Shown: positions 22,052 through 35,555 of the stretch, piece after piece
How the letters are laid out: every line of letters starts with the position of its first letter
Numbering within the stretch: the first letter of the stretch is position 1
Assembly (NCBI GenBank): GCA_001574975.1
Contig: KQ965740.1
Location: 278,103-342,102, forward strand
Direction: 5' to 3'
From: Gonapodya prolifera JEL478
Taxonomy: Eukaryota > Monoblepharomycota > Monoblepharidomycetes > Monoblepharidales > Gonapodyaceae
DNA: 64,000 bases
The notes under the pieces: generated by a model
The model's database searches: none
What the model saw: only the letters and a program-made list of their open reading frames with translations
Told to the model about the DNA's origin: nothing
Program-made: the position numbers and the translations under genes

Positions 22052-23404
22052 TCACTCCACCAAGATGGACTCCCCCGCGTCGTCGGCCTTTCGCTTTCCG
22101 AGGACTGACCCGTTTTCACCCGCGGTACCGCCACCGTCGGGGCTGTCTGGCCCGTTCGATAAAGCCACAGCTCCTGGCGACCCCGCGCCAGCCATGGCCA
22201 TCATCATGGCTAGTGTCGCGGACTCGTAGTCCGCCGTGCTTATGCCCTTCCCAGCGTTCTTTCCCAACCCAACATTGGCCCCACCAGCGGATCCAGGGGT
22301 GGCAAGAGCCGGTACTGGCGCGGTCTTGGCCCGTTCCTGAGCTTCTTTCCATTTCCGTATACCCACAGGCTCCTCCCCCGTGAGCCATTTGGCGGTCCAC
22401 CCGTCGAGGAGTCCCGTGCCCCCATCCACGAGATGCTCCAGCGCGCCGACGCACGACTCGGGGGTGCGGAACACGACGAGGGCCTTGGCCTTGTCAGAGC
22501 GGTCCGAGGAGGCTTTCCCTGGTTTGGACTTTGACTCTTTCGGGGGTAGAATGGCAATATGCGAGATGGATCCGAAGCGCGACAGGAGGGTGGTGAGGCG
22601 TTGAGGTGTCCAGGGAGTTGTTGCGGCGGAGGAGCGTGGGCGGAAGCGAAGGGAGAGGGAGAGGTCTGCGTCGGAGAAGTGCATGGTAGGGGGTTGTGGG
22701 GGAGTAGCTAGGGATAAAAGTGGGGGAGTAACAACGTTAGAACAGTTGGAGCGAGGAAACTTGCACGTCACGCCATTCTCCAACTTGAACTGGCCACAAC
22801 GCCCTTCAGTCGAGGCCCGTGTTCGCAAAGTTGTTGGAACGGCCCTGGAGCGACAGTGACTCACCGTGGGCAACCTCTTCACGCGCCTTATCTACCGCAG
22901 CTCTCCTTGCCTCCTCTCTCTCCCTAAGCCTTCGCAGTCCCTCTTCACGGAGCCTCTCGATCTCGAGTCTGGTTTTGAGGTCGTCGTCAGCATCGATCCT
23001 TCTCTTCTTCCTGGCCTCTTCCTCGCGTGCTTCTAGGTCCGAGCGGAGCTTCTTTCGTCCAGCGTCGAGCAGGTCAAAGCGTGCACGTTGGGCGAGTCGA
23101 GCGCGCAGGAGGGCGTCGTAGGGCGCGCGGCGGTCGGGGTCAGAGAGGAGGTCGTAGGCTTTTGTGAGGAGGAGGAAACGGTCTGCGGCTTCCTTGTTAT
23201 CTGGCCCGACTTTGTCAGGGTGTACAAGCAGCGCGCTCTTCCTAAATTGGGCGCGGCAGGGTATAGAAAAGGGAATTGAATGATCGGTACGTTGACGAGT
23301 GAAAGAAGAGCAGATGCGCACCTGTAAGCTCTTGCGATATCCTTGACATCCGCGTCGATTGCGAGCCCAAGCAGCTCATAGTAGTTTGTGTCGTCTGCTG
23401 CCAT
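22052..23404 (-). CDS. J-domain/RRM spliceosome-associated protein (DNAJC17/Cwf23-like)
   Basis: It starts MAADDTNYYELLGLAIDADVKDIARAYR, then joins across an intron to KSALLVHPDKVGPDNKEAADRFLLLTKAYDLLSDPDRR, a complete J domain (residues about 7-75) with its HPD triad. A long Arg/Glu-rich helix follows (about 23080-22880), then MHFSDADLSLSLRFRP and an RRM-like fold (LTTLLSRFGSISHIAILPP, KALVVFRTPESCVGALEHL). The tail is Gly/Ala-rich and ends GKRKADDAGESILVE. J domain plus charged helix plus degenerate RRM is the DNAJC17/Cwf23 architecture, a co-chaperone associated with spliceosome disassembly and late splicing. The HPD motif should allow Hsp70 stimulation. It is divergent from the EFG1-like gene with 130 bp between starts. 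Confidence 0.88.
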
Positions 23405-23534
23405 TGTCCCGATGTGCACTGGACTGCGAGTTTCAGTGGGTGTGCAGTTTTTGTTCAATGACGATGGCCAAAGCCGGTATCTTTCTTGCACACAGCTTCA
23501 CCATTGTTTTTTGGTCCTCAGGGTGGAATCTGCG

Positions 23535-25977
23535 ATGGAAAACGACGCGCAGCAGTCGTCGTCACAGGACGCGAAGGCTGCAAGGATTGCAAAGTACAAG
23601 AAGAAGTTCATCAGAGATGCAAAGAAGGGCAGACTCAACAAGAAGACGGATGCTGCAGGAGCAGTCGTGCTCTCAACAACAGACCTCAGGAAGAAAATAA
23701 GAGATGCCCAGAGGACAAGGGCAAAGGTATGTAGTCTGGATTTCGAGCGCGGCTTGACTGGCACCCATTCCTGAAGTTCACGTTGTGTTGCAGCCCGACC
23801 TTCCACCGCACATTTCGCAAGACCTGGACCGGCGAATTAAGCATTTGGAGCTACAGCTCGCTCGTGCAGAGCGCGCTCGCGTGGAAGAGGAGAGAGCAAA
23901 GAAGTTTAAGGAGAAGTACAAGATGGTGCGATTCGTAGGTGAGTACGCAACACCACGAAAAGGGCTTGGAATGACTGCGAAAGGCGTCGGACGAGGCAAG
24001 TAGTAGGACATACGCTGCAAACCCTGGAAGGACCACGGAAAGGCGTTGGAGGATGCAGATTATGATATGAAGAAGCACTCTCGAAAGAACGCTTCTCACA
24101 AGAACCTTGGAATCACTGCAAATGGGGACGAAGAAAGCAGAGAATGTTATGGCGAAGCGCAATTGTGACGAATGTCCGTTCTCTCCACTAGAACGCCAAA
24201 AGCAAACGCGTCTTGTCCACCGCTTCGAACGCCAACTCGCCCAACTGACTTCCGCGGACGCCTACTCTGCTGCACAAACTGCGGAACTGGAGGACGCACG
24301 ACAGAAACTCGAAGACGCGAGGGTGGGACTGTTGTACTGCATGGTGAGCAATCTGTTCGATATTTTTAAGTGTTGGAGACATCCAGGGGCCAGTGCACTA
24401 GGCGGGGCATGCCTATACTACACATTCAACGACAGCGAGCGCTGCTGTACGATGGCGTGAACGACATAGTTCCTGCTCTCAAACATAGAAGGACCCGTCT
24501 TCGGAGCGGGCAACACTTAAACTCCGTATTCGGAGATATGAGCCGCTCTGCAGCGGTTGTCGTTATTACGACGCCATCATCCCATTTTAATGCCCCGCCC
24601 CCCCCCCATCAGTTCTACCCCGACACCCTCAAGTACGTCTCCCTCTTCACCCCACTCCCCTCACCCGGCACATCCGGCCAGGCCTCTGGCGACTCCGACT
24701 CCGACTCCGACTCTCTACAATCCCCTGAGACCACCGCCGGCGCGGCCGCGCCACCTCGGACGCGAAACCCCACCCGCGACTCGGCCTTCCTCATGCGCAC
24801 CGTAAAAGAATCCGTCCGGAGCCTGCTACCCCTCTCACAGCGTCCCGCCCGGTCGACAGACACCCCCGCGACCAAAACCGTGGCAGCCAAAGGGCAAGTG
24901 GTGTTTCCCAACGGGTGGCGTGTCGACAGGACTTTTGCGGACAGAGTCGCGCGGGAGGTGCGCAGAAGGATCCAAGAGGCCGGAGGTGGAGATGGGGCGG
25001 CAGAGGGAGGCAAGGTGCAGCGGGAGCGTGCTGTGAAGACTGCTGGTGCGAGGAAAGTAAAGGATGGGAAGGCGGGTGCCAAGGGTGCGAGCGAGGGCGA
25101 GACAGCGAATGCGGATCACACACCGCCGTCAACGATTACTTCCCAGGTGGAGAAGAAGACCCAACATGACAAGAAGTCCCAGCCCGACAAAAAGCCCCAG
25201 CTTCCGAAAAAGCCTAATCCTGCTGCCAAACCCACCAGCACGCAGGACTCGGAACCCTCGGCATCCCTCCCTCGACATTCGCCTGTACCACCCTCGACCA
25301 AACCACTTTCGCGCACTTCCAAACCAACCGCACCCCCCCCGCCTGCCCGGCAGGCTTCCCCGCCGACCGAGCCGTCCCGCACTGTGTTCGACGAGGACGA
25401 CTTCTTCGCCCGGAGTAGGGCGGGCTCAGACAGCGAAGGGAGTTTCGATGAGACCGCTGCTGCGGTGGTGCTTCCTCCTCCACGGACTGCCCGCGGAGGT
25501 AAATTTGAGACCGACGGCGGTCGAAAGCGAAAGCGGGGACCGGCAGGGGCTGACGACGAGGGCGAGGATGATGTGGAGGCGCGTGGTGGCTCACGCGGGT
25601 GGGCCAAGGCGCCCAGGGGGGCGAGGGGCGGACGAGGTGGACACGGTGGGGATGGTGGACAGAGAGGTCGCGGGGCGGGAAGAGGAGCGGTCGGGGCGGT
25701 ACGGGATGTGGAAGCGCATCGGCCAAAGGAAGGGGCTGGTCATATTAAATTTGACGCTTCAGACGATGAGGAGCAAGGTGGTACTCGAACTGGCGAGCGG
25801 CGGTCAAACAATTCCGCGAAAGGGGGTTCCAGTGTGGCAGAACCCTCTGCTGGACCGAGCGAGACTCCTGCCGAGGACGAGCCGGGAAGGTTGGTCAGGG
25901 CGCTTGGTGGTGTTGGGTTTATACCCAAGGAGGCTAAGCGCGGGAGAGGAAAGGCGAGGGGTAGGGTTAGTCGATAG
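23535..25977 (+). CDS. EFG1: rRNA-processing protein Efg1 with long disordered C-terminal extension
   Basis: Nucleolar factor for 18S rRNA maturation. Exon 1 (from 23535) encodes AARIAKYKKKFIRDAKKGRLNKK...LSTTDLRKKIRDAQR. Exon 2 encodes DLPPHISQDLDRRIKHLELQLARAERARVEEERAKKFKEKYKMVRFV, exon 3 ERQKQTRLVHRFERQLAQLTS...KLEDARVGLLYCM, and the last exon begins FYPDTLKYVSLFTPLP at about 24610. The order matches the Efg1 core: DLRKxIR, KxRFxERQK, then DLxY(I/M)xxFP..KYxSLF. After the core the protein continues about 430 residues, rich in Ser/Asp, Lys/Pro, then RGG-like repeats (about 25590-25690), and ends EDEPGRLVRALGGVGFIPKE. Most fungal Efg1 proteins are much shorter, so the extension is the odd part. 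The intron before the last exon (about 24343-24609) is also long. Confidence 0.85.
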
Positions 25978-26130
25978 GGTGACGTTGCGCGTGTACATTC
26001 CTGAAAGCCACACTAGCAGGTTGCATAAGTTTGCAATGAGTGAATAAATATTGGTACGAATTTGAGCGATGTCCTTCAACTGTCCAATTGTGTCTCCTGA
26101 AGTTGTTGCCGCGTGACGTGCGAATTCGAA

Positions 26131-26656
26131 ATGTTATCTGTCATCAGTGCACTGAAGTCTCTGAATCCCAACACCACCAATACCGCGGTGGCAGTTATTA
26201 CCACGTCTTCTCAGTTTGACCCAGCCCACTCTCGTCGCCGCCGTCCCTCGGCTACCGATGCCGTCTCGTGCAGGCATACAGCAAAACGCCCAACACCGGG
26301 AAAGGTCTCACCCCGTATCAGGGCAAGAAAAGGTGCTACGGGTACTATCGATGCACTGGGTGCTCCAGAGAGTGGGAAAGCGCACTCTCGTGGGCGGATA
26401 CAGCCCAGGATTGTAAACGCTGCAATGGCGCGATCTGTCCGTGAGTTTCAGTGGACACGTTTTCCAGAGCTATTATGATGCAAATTGTGCATTAAAGTGG
26501 TGTGTATCTATTTTCAGATACAAGCAAAAGCCACTCGAAAAGCGGGAAGGCGAAGAGGAGGTTATTGATAAGACCAAACCACACCCACAAGATTTGTGTG
26601 GGAAGTGCAAGAAAATTGGTGGCGCTTGTTGGGAGCGGACTCGCAAGAGGTGGTGA
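26131..26656 (+). CDS. ZAR1-type 3CxxC zinc-finger protein
   Basis: Three exons (26131-26187, 26274-26440, 26518-26656) join in phase to about 120 residues. The body is one zf-3CxxC domain: KRCYGYYRCTGCSREWESA (first CxxC and the WES signature), WADTAQDCKRCNGAICPY (second) and KPHPQDLCGKCKKIGGACW (third, with the HxxxLCGxC pattern). This is the C-terminal domain of vertebrate ZAR1/ZAR1L, which binds the 3' UTR of maternal mRNAs, and of related 3CxxC proteins. The basic linker YKQKPLEKRE and the final RTRKRW could contact RNA. The first exon (MLSVISALKSLNPNTTNTA) has weak support, depending on a GTGGCA donor. An RNA-binding role is inferred from the family. Confidence 0.75.
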
Positions 26657-27782
26657 CCATAGGACTTTTTTTCTTCTTTCGTTTTAGTGTGATTGGATGC
26701 GCACAAATAACATGGCATTGGTGGTTTTGGCACTATAAAAGGTTCCCGAAGTTCCCTCGCATCCATCCACAATGCGGGCCAAGTGGGTCAGTATCAACTT
26801 CTCTCTATTCCATTGGGGTGGTGCAGCGACCTTGCGGACACGAGATGGAACTGGTTTGACGGCTGGTTGACGACGATGCGTTCCGTCTCCTTCCACGCGG
26901 CTCATTCGTTTTCCGACATTCTTTGCCATCTCTAATCGCATTCCATTCTTTTTCTACAGAGAAAGAAGAGACAGAGAAGGCTTAAGCGTAAGAGAAGAAA
27001 GATGAGAGCGCGGTCTAAGGTGACAACAGTTGGTTCCAACCGTCATGTATACACGACTCATTTTTCTCTTCCTACCCTCTCTTCAATCACTCTAGTAAAC
27101 GACTCGCGAATGCATCCAAGACAATCTGAATCGACGGTGACCGGGACCGATTCCAGAGTGCTCTCGATGGGATTATGACCAAGTCTGCTTGCGAACGTGT
27201 TGCCCAGGGGACGGAGTATGCAGCGACCAGAGGGAAATCACTTGGTGTGCGCGCAGAACGGATGATCGAGCAGATGCGGCGCGGGATGATGGGAGGCGGA
27301 CAAGGCGTTTGGGAATTCGAGGACAGTGTTTGCGCGACCCATGAAGCGAAGGGATTGGAACACATCCCTTTATGCTGAAGCAATTACTCGCGCTCCAGTA
27401 TCTTGCAATTTTCTTTCGCCCCCGACTTTTGGACTCTTGGCGCCCTCCTTCGGTGATTCGTGGCGGTGTATTCAACTATTTGCCTTGCTGTGTTGGACAT
27501 CTCTTGTGGTAGCACAAGTAGTGGGTCGCATTTGTAGTGGATTTGTTGAGATGTGACTTTGTTGTTAGAAGCGGTCGCTCCGGATTAGAAAGACTTGGTT
27601 GCTAATTGCACGCATGCAATATATTGGTTGTCACAAAATGTTTTCAACTCCGCAAATATGATGTCGGGATATGAAGTTCATTAGATAACAGCTCGCAGCA
27701 CCGGGCCCGTGCGTTGAAGTCATGTTTGCGTGAACACCTTTAGGTGACCTCCGTCGGATCTGTTCAAATGTACACGAGAGCG
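26657..27782. other. Intergenic, no convincing gene
   Basis: About 1.1 kb between the 3CxxC gene and the 3' end of the ZW10 gene, which are convergent. A 67-codon plus-strand frame at 27175-27378 has no recognisable domain, no intron logic and no upstream start context, so it is not called. The stretch at about 26958-27005 is purine-rich. Confidence 0.45.
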
Positions 27783-30700
27783 CTACTTTACTGGGTGGCC
27801 TCGACTAATTTCCTCAATGTTCTGCACTCTCAAAGGGGTCTCTGCGAATAGCGCCCGGACCAAGTTCACCAATTCCGCAACATCAAACCCAGCGTCCCTC
27901 AATTGGCCCCTCCGGAACCGATCCATAATCTTCGAGAAGTTCTCGTCCATGATCTCCTGTAAAATACAGAACTTGTCGTAGAATTGCACATAACTCCTCA
28001 GCCGCCGCTCATTCTCATCGTCTACCACAAGGTGTCCAAGTTCTCCAGACACGGCCGGGTTTACCGCGGTGACACGACTCGCACGTGCGGAGGAAGAAGC
28101 AAGTTCGGGACCTGACTGAGAAAAGAGTCCGGGCAGCTCTTTACGAAAGTCACCAAGCAGTTTGTGAAGACGAAAGGACTCGTCCTCTGCAATGTCTGCA
28201 AGATCTTCGACACCCTTGATACACTCCCCGAGAACAAAGTCGATGAGAAATCCAAAAGCGATGTGGTAGACGTGACGTGGAAGGATCGGCTGTGCGAGTG
28301 GCCTTTGGTGAGATGGTTTCACAAGGAACTCTATGTGAAACTCACATGCCAAACTTTACCAATATGCCGCAACAAATATAAGCACTGCAACAAAACCCTG
28401 CCGACAACGTCCACGCGCTCGGGTTCCGATAGGTCAAAGCCGTCAGTACCTTCCATTATCGACGCCAACTCCGACCGTTGCTTCGACTGCAAGCCAACAA
28501 AAAGTAGGAATCAAATATAGAAACCACAAACAGCGCTGCATGTATAACAATACGCACCAATTGCTTGTTGAAAGACGATTCGCCCAGGCTTCTCAGATCT
28601 CCGGCATAAACCGAAAAAGCTTCCATCCTCTTCGGAGCAACGTCTGCTCCATCTACCGGGGGGTTTCGCGCCGGTTTCCCTTCTACTCTCACTCTGTATT
28701 TTAAACCCAGAGTGAGGCATGTGTGTGCGAGAAACATACAATCGTTGTGGAATTGCATGGAGAATCCAACAGTATCGAGCAATTTCTCATGACGAAGCGG
28801 AGCGACACCCTGGAAGACAGTGATCACGTCCTTAACAATGAAAGTGAGCTGAAGAGCACTGGTAGGTGGCAGGTGACGATGTCAGTCAGAATTGCAATCA
28901 TCGGATGTGCTGTCACGAATTACCATTCTTCTCCGTTCGCAGCCGCCGCTTCTTCCATGACGCTTTCTATCAACTCAACAAGCTGGACCGCTTCCTCACT
29001 CACACCGCACTCGGGCAGAACAAATACGGGTTCGCGAAGCTCAGGAGGGACGTCCCGAAGGTCAAGGTGTGGGATGTCGAAGGTTGGAGTTACGGGTTCT
29101 GGCATATTAGGATATTTTTCCAGCATTATCGATTTTAGTGTAGATAGCAATGGTGCTGAAATTGGTGTTGAATATGTCATACCTTCGGATTCAGCAAAAG
29201 TAGAAGGGTGTCTCACGTGGCTTTTCCCATCCACCGACTCTAACTAGCTTGTGATCGTCCTTCAGAATCAGATTGCGTGCAGCTGCCAAAGTTGATTCTC
29301 GCTTCCGCTTGATGAAATGGTCTTCCATATTGTCGCAGAATGTTGACAGAACAAAATCGGACTCTCCGATGAAACCTTTGAAGGGACGTATTATCTTCAC
29401 ATTTAGAAAGCGAGGTTATTCAGATATGAGATATGTGTCACATACCATCGTTCTTCAATCGAGTTTCGAAGTCTGCTGACTCCCTCGCGATTGTTGAGAA
29501 CTCGCCGAATCCGGACACAATATCTGGGACGCATGCATCGAGGTACTCAGAAACAATGGCTTGTGATAGCTCGGGCCATATGAGCTCCCCCATAACGCGT
29601 AAAACGTCCAAGCGCTCAGATTGTGTTGCGGCATTAGAGGCAACCATATTACGGAGGAAAGCGAACACAGAAAGAAGGAGACCATAGAGGCGGCCTGATA
29701 GACCAAGTTCAGCTCTCGAATAATACGTTCTCCATTTTGATTGGGGTTTGTCGCATACCTGCTGGAGCCTTGTTCCACCGGGACGCCGGCGTCTCAGGCG
29801 GAGCCTTGTCAAGGACGAGGACATTATAGCCATCCATGTGGGTAGCTCCGCCTGACACCCATCTAGTTCCGCCGTTCACAAGGGGAAGTAGGATGTTTCG
29901 ATTGAAGGAACGAGCCAAGGGAGCAAGAAAACTGGGTAAAGTTGGCACACCCAGTAGTGCGGCGGCAATCAAAAGATCACTAGTTGATATGACATTATTT
30001 TGCGAGGACGTTCCTGGTAAAGAAGGCTGTATAGCTCAGGATTCATCATATGACGACAAAGCCTTACGATGAATGCTGGTCGCGGCTCGAACGTTCAAGC
30101 TCTTCGTGTCATCCGAAACCTCTAAGATATGCCCAAGAAGATCACGAAGTCGTAGGTCCAGGGTACTCCGCGCAGTCGTGCAACGTTCCTACTCGAAATT
30201 CATTAGCAAATACAGTCACCCTCCTTATTCCAGTAAGACAGAGTATACGTACGAAGACTTCCGAAAATACCAATGCTTTACGATCGGGGAGCTTTTTCGA
30301 CAATTCGCTCTGCGAGAATCGTGTTTCAGAGATGTTCGCAGTGAAGTTGACGTTGAACGCACCATTATCTTCCACCGATGCACAGCAGAGATGTAATCGT
30401 CGACAGACAAACGAACGGTGAAATCTTCATAATTTTGGTGCAGCTGCGATGAGAGGGCACATCAATTTTCTGGTGTCACGGACTTGAAATCCGAACGCAT
30501 ACATTCAACAGAAGCTCAAGCACCAAGACAATCTCGTCGGCCACTTTCACAGCAGTCGAAAGGTTTTCCTTTTCGATTGTCAAGGAATCCAATCGGTGTT
30601 GCACACCGTACTGTGAACGAAGGACGCGAATGAAGCCTTGGTACTACTACCGCACCACAGATAAGATGAATCTTTACCTCCTCGTCGGAAACTAGTCCTT

Positions 30701-31034
30701 CTGTTTTCTCAGCGAATTCAAGAAGCGCTTTCGCTTTCTTCTCCAACAATTTCGAGTCTCCATGACCTCGCCTGAGCTGCACTGTGTTCTCAACAAGTCC
30801 TCGTTCGAGTTCTGTCTGAAACGATTGGAGACGTGACTAAGAGACGCGCGATCGCATCGAGCTGTTGCAGTCCACCTTGGCTATCGAGATCTGAGATGCG
30901 AGCGTGGAAATCGCTGCTTCAATCGGTCTTGGATTGATCGCCGAAGGAGAACCGCGCAACGACTCGGGGATCGGAGCTAAATTTGATGACGAAAAGACGG
31001 AAAGAAGCGTTGCAGCTTCGTCGGCAACGCTCAT
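27783..31034 (-). CDS. ZW10: ZW10/Dsl1-family tethering protein
   Basis: It starts MSVADEAATLLSVFSSSNLAPIPESLRGSPSAI and AAISTLASQISIAKVDLQQLDA at 31034, then alternating short exons of long helices (LVENTVQLRRGHGDSKLLEKKAKALLEFAEKTEGLVSDEE at about 30790-30680; YSSPIPESE-like and RFVNGGTRWVSGGATHMDGYN near 29870). The C-terminal exon (28300-27783) is diagnostic: FGFLIDFVLGECIKGVEDLADIAEDESFRLHKLLGDF, YVQFYDKFCILQEIMDENFSKIMDRFRRGQL and FDVAELVNLVRALFAETPLRVQNIEEI. ZW10 acts in the NRZ/Dsl1 tether for retrograde Golgi-to-ER vesicles and, in animals, in the kinetochore RZZ complex. At least ten exons; the internal joins were only partly resolved by eye. It is convergent with the 3CxxC gene. 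Confidence 0.78.
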
Positions 31035-31558
31035 CGAAATACAATGGAACGTGTGTCATAAACCCTGGCTTGGTTGGATGTTTCCAGCTCTGTACATTCT
31101 CTTCAGGCAATCATGAACACTCTTTTATGCGGAGTTGACATGATGAATTAAGAGATGTTTCTACTTGAGTTTGAGTTATTATCTCCCGCGTCGTTAGAGC
31201 CCCTTGCTTGCCACTCAACGGAGTTCATCGTCACAGATAAAGGAATTCAATGAGACAACCGATTCCTTTTGTTGCGCTTGTCTCTTTTTCCCGGTACAAC
31301 TGCAATCTGTAACGCTCTTCGTCGCGACGGTCACCCTCCTGTGCCAGAACATACTTGCGGTCATAACATAAAGCGCGCTTTATTTAGGACGAGGATTGCT
31401 TTCAAAAGACTACTATAACGGATACCGAAATCAAAGTAGACCAAGGGATGGGGGAACCTTCGCACCAAACTTTCGATAAGGGACGGTCACAGCCTAGCGT
31501 CATTCCTGTCAAGGCGTAATATTGAAATACATTGCATCTTTTCCTATTATAAATTTCC
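31035..31558. other. Intergenic: ZW10 promoter and MET17 3' flank
   Basis: About 520 AT-rich bp between two minus-strand genes. No protein-like frame, tRNA-like B box or repeat was seen. It should hold the 3' UTR of MET17 and the promoter of ZW10. Confidence 0.45.
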
Positions 31559-33747
<2,189 letters not shown>

Positions 33748-33997
33748 TGGTGGTGTGGGAAAGTGCGGTGGAAATAAAGGAATGGGGTGGAGTTTCCCAA
33801 GAAATCTTTCGGCATTCGGGTGTGGCGCAGCAGTGCCTCTTTATGGCGCGACTTTTCAGCACCACACTGTGTCCTTTGTCGCTGCACGTGAAAAAAACGA
33901 GAGGAAGGACGACAATTCAAGTATGTTGGCGTGATATTTGTTTCTTCTTCCGCAGGCATTGATACACCCCACCCTACCCACAAAAACATCCAACTCG

Positions 33998-35443
33998 TCA
34001 CAATTTGAAGTATCTCCGATTCCGCACAGCCCACTGCACCACCGTCAGCGGGGGACGTCCAATAATTTCCCGTATCACCTCGGGGTACACTGGCGGCACA
34101 AACACCTTTCCCCCCGGCGCTTTCCGCGCCCTTGCCGTCAACTCGGTCGCGTCCTGGAGGTTATGCCGCAGCGACGCGAAGTAGGCCAGCCGCCCACCGT
34201 CCTGAGCGTCGAGCGCAAGGGCTTCGTTGTAGATGTCCTGCGGCGTGACGTATTTTACGGTGAGCGGGGTGAGACCGATGGTGGATGAGATGGTCGAGAC
34301 GGCGTCTTCGCTGGTGGGGGGGTTGGTGGTCGGGGCAAAAGTAGGAGTAGGGATGGGGATAAGAGTGGGAATGGGAACGGGAATGGGAATAAATAAGTGT
34401 AACGATAAGAGTGGTCGACATGATGGGACTTACATAGAACGAGCTTCGGCAAAGAGGCGGTAGCTCTTTCCAGCGTGGCGGTCCGGGTCGAGAAGGCAAC
34501 TGGCCGGTACATACATAGGTCGTGGTCAAGTTTCGCAATTGTATAGTCATTGGATCGCAGATCGGTCACACACCTCGCAGCGACTTCTCCGATATCTTCA
34601 CACGAAATAAACGGGAGGACAGATCCGGGAACGCCCATGACGGAGAGCTCACCTGTGCCGTGGAGTGAGTGTTGCGGTTTCTGGGATGTTGATTGAGGTG
34701 ACTTTGTTGGGCTCACTTGCCTCCGTTGACCCGTGAGCGGCCATTGTATGAGACCAAATTCTCGGTAAAGAATCCAGGCTGGAGAAATGTACCCTTGGAG
34801 GGTAGTTTCATCTCGATGTAATTGTCGATCAGTTCTTTCAAGATTTGCAACGGGTTTCATCCTCAATGTGGCAACACTGGACAGGCCACGTACGTACCAT
34901 GCCAGGCGATATGCTGAACAAACGTACTTCGCGGCGGATCCGCGGTCAAGTGAACGAAATGCTGCACCCCTAGTGTGTGGCCGGGAGTTGTAAGATTGCT
35001 CGCCAAAACGTTCGGCCCCACACGTTCGGGGAATCCCACCAGCAGCTGCCGCGGCGTCAATGAACCATTTCGCTTGATGCATCATTGCAGCCGTGTATCC
35101 GTTGACGAAAAAGACTGCATCGCAGCCTGTGTGCGGAAGCAATTTAAGGATGGGGTACAGTGTTCGAGTTCGGCCCAAATGATCCGACGACACACCAACC
35201 TTGAAGAGCGGCTCTGAACGTCCTTGGCTGGTCCAGATCTAGGACTCTGCATTCGTGAGCAAGACCCTGTTGTGCGAGCTGCTTTGCCTTGTCTGCGGAT
35301 CGTGCTGTTGCGACGACGCGCACAGACCGTCCGCGTGTTTTGAGGCCAGCGGATGCAGCCAGCCTTGACTTGAGAGTGCGCAGACAGTAAGACCCGACGA
35401 GGCCCGTTCCGCCGAGCACCAGAATAGTCCACGAATTGGCCAT
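33998..35443 (-). CDS. NmrA-like NAD(P)-dependent oxidoreductase / redox sensor
   Basis: It starts MANSWTILVLGGTGLVGSYCLRTLKSRL at 35443, a Rossmann fold with the GGTGLVG dinucleotide loop, and continues VRVVATARSADKAKQLAQ, CDAVFFVNGYTAAMMHQAKWFIDAAAAAG (atypical-SDR region), VQHFVHLTADPPRSTF, CTGRPAWILY-like sequence with FGLI, SVMGVPGSVLPFISCEDIGEVAARCVTD, and a C-terminal exon TPLTVKYVTPQDIYNEAL..GRLAYFASLRHNLQDA ending RYFKL. Domain order fits NmrA/HSCARG-like atypical SDRs, which can be enzymes or NADP sensors; the catalytic YxxxK is not evident. About five exons. Divergent from SLBP with 112 bp between starts. The substrate is unknown. Confidence 0.7.
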
Positions 35444-35555
35444 GAATTGACTTGTGTCAGTGAGTGGACTTGACCAAAAGTGAAGGTGGCCTGTGCACGG
35501 ATCAAAGTGTGTCCAAGTGACCGCAGCACACCCCACCCTCGCCCCGTCTCTTGCC

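Noticed and set aside
27175-27378. Small Met/Gly-rich plus-strand frame
   Set aside because: No domain, splice logic or start context; consistent with chance.
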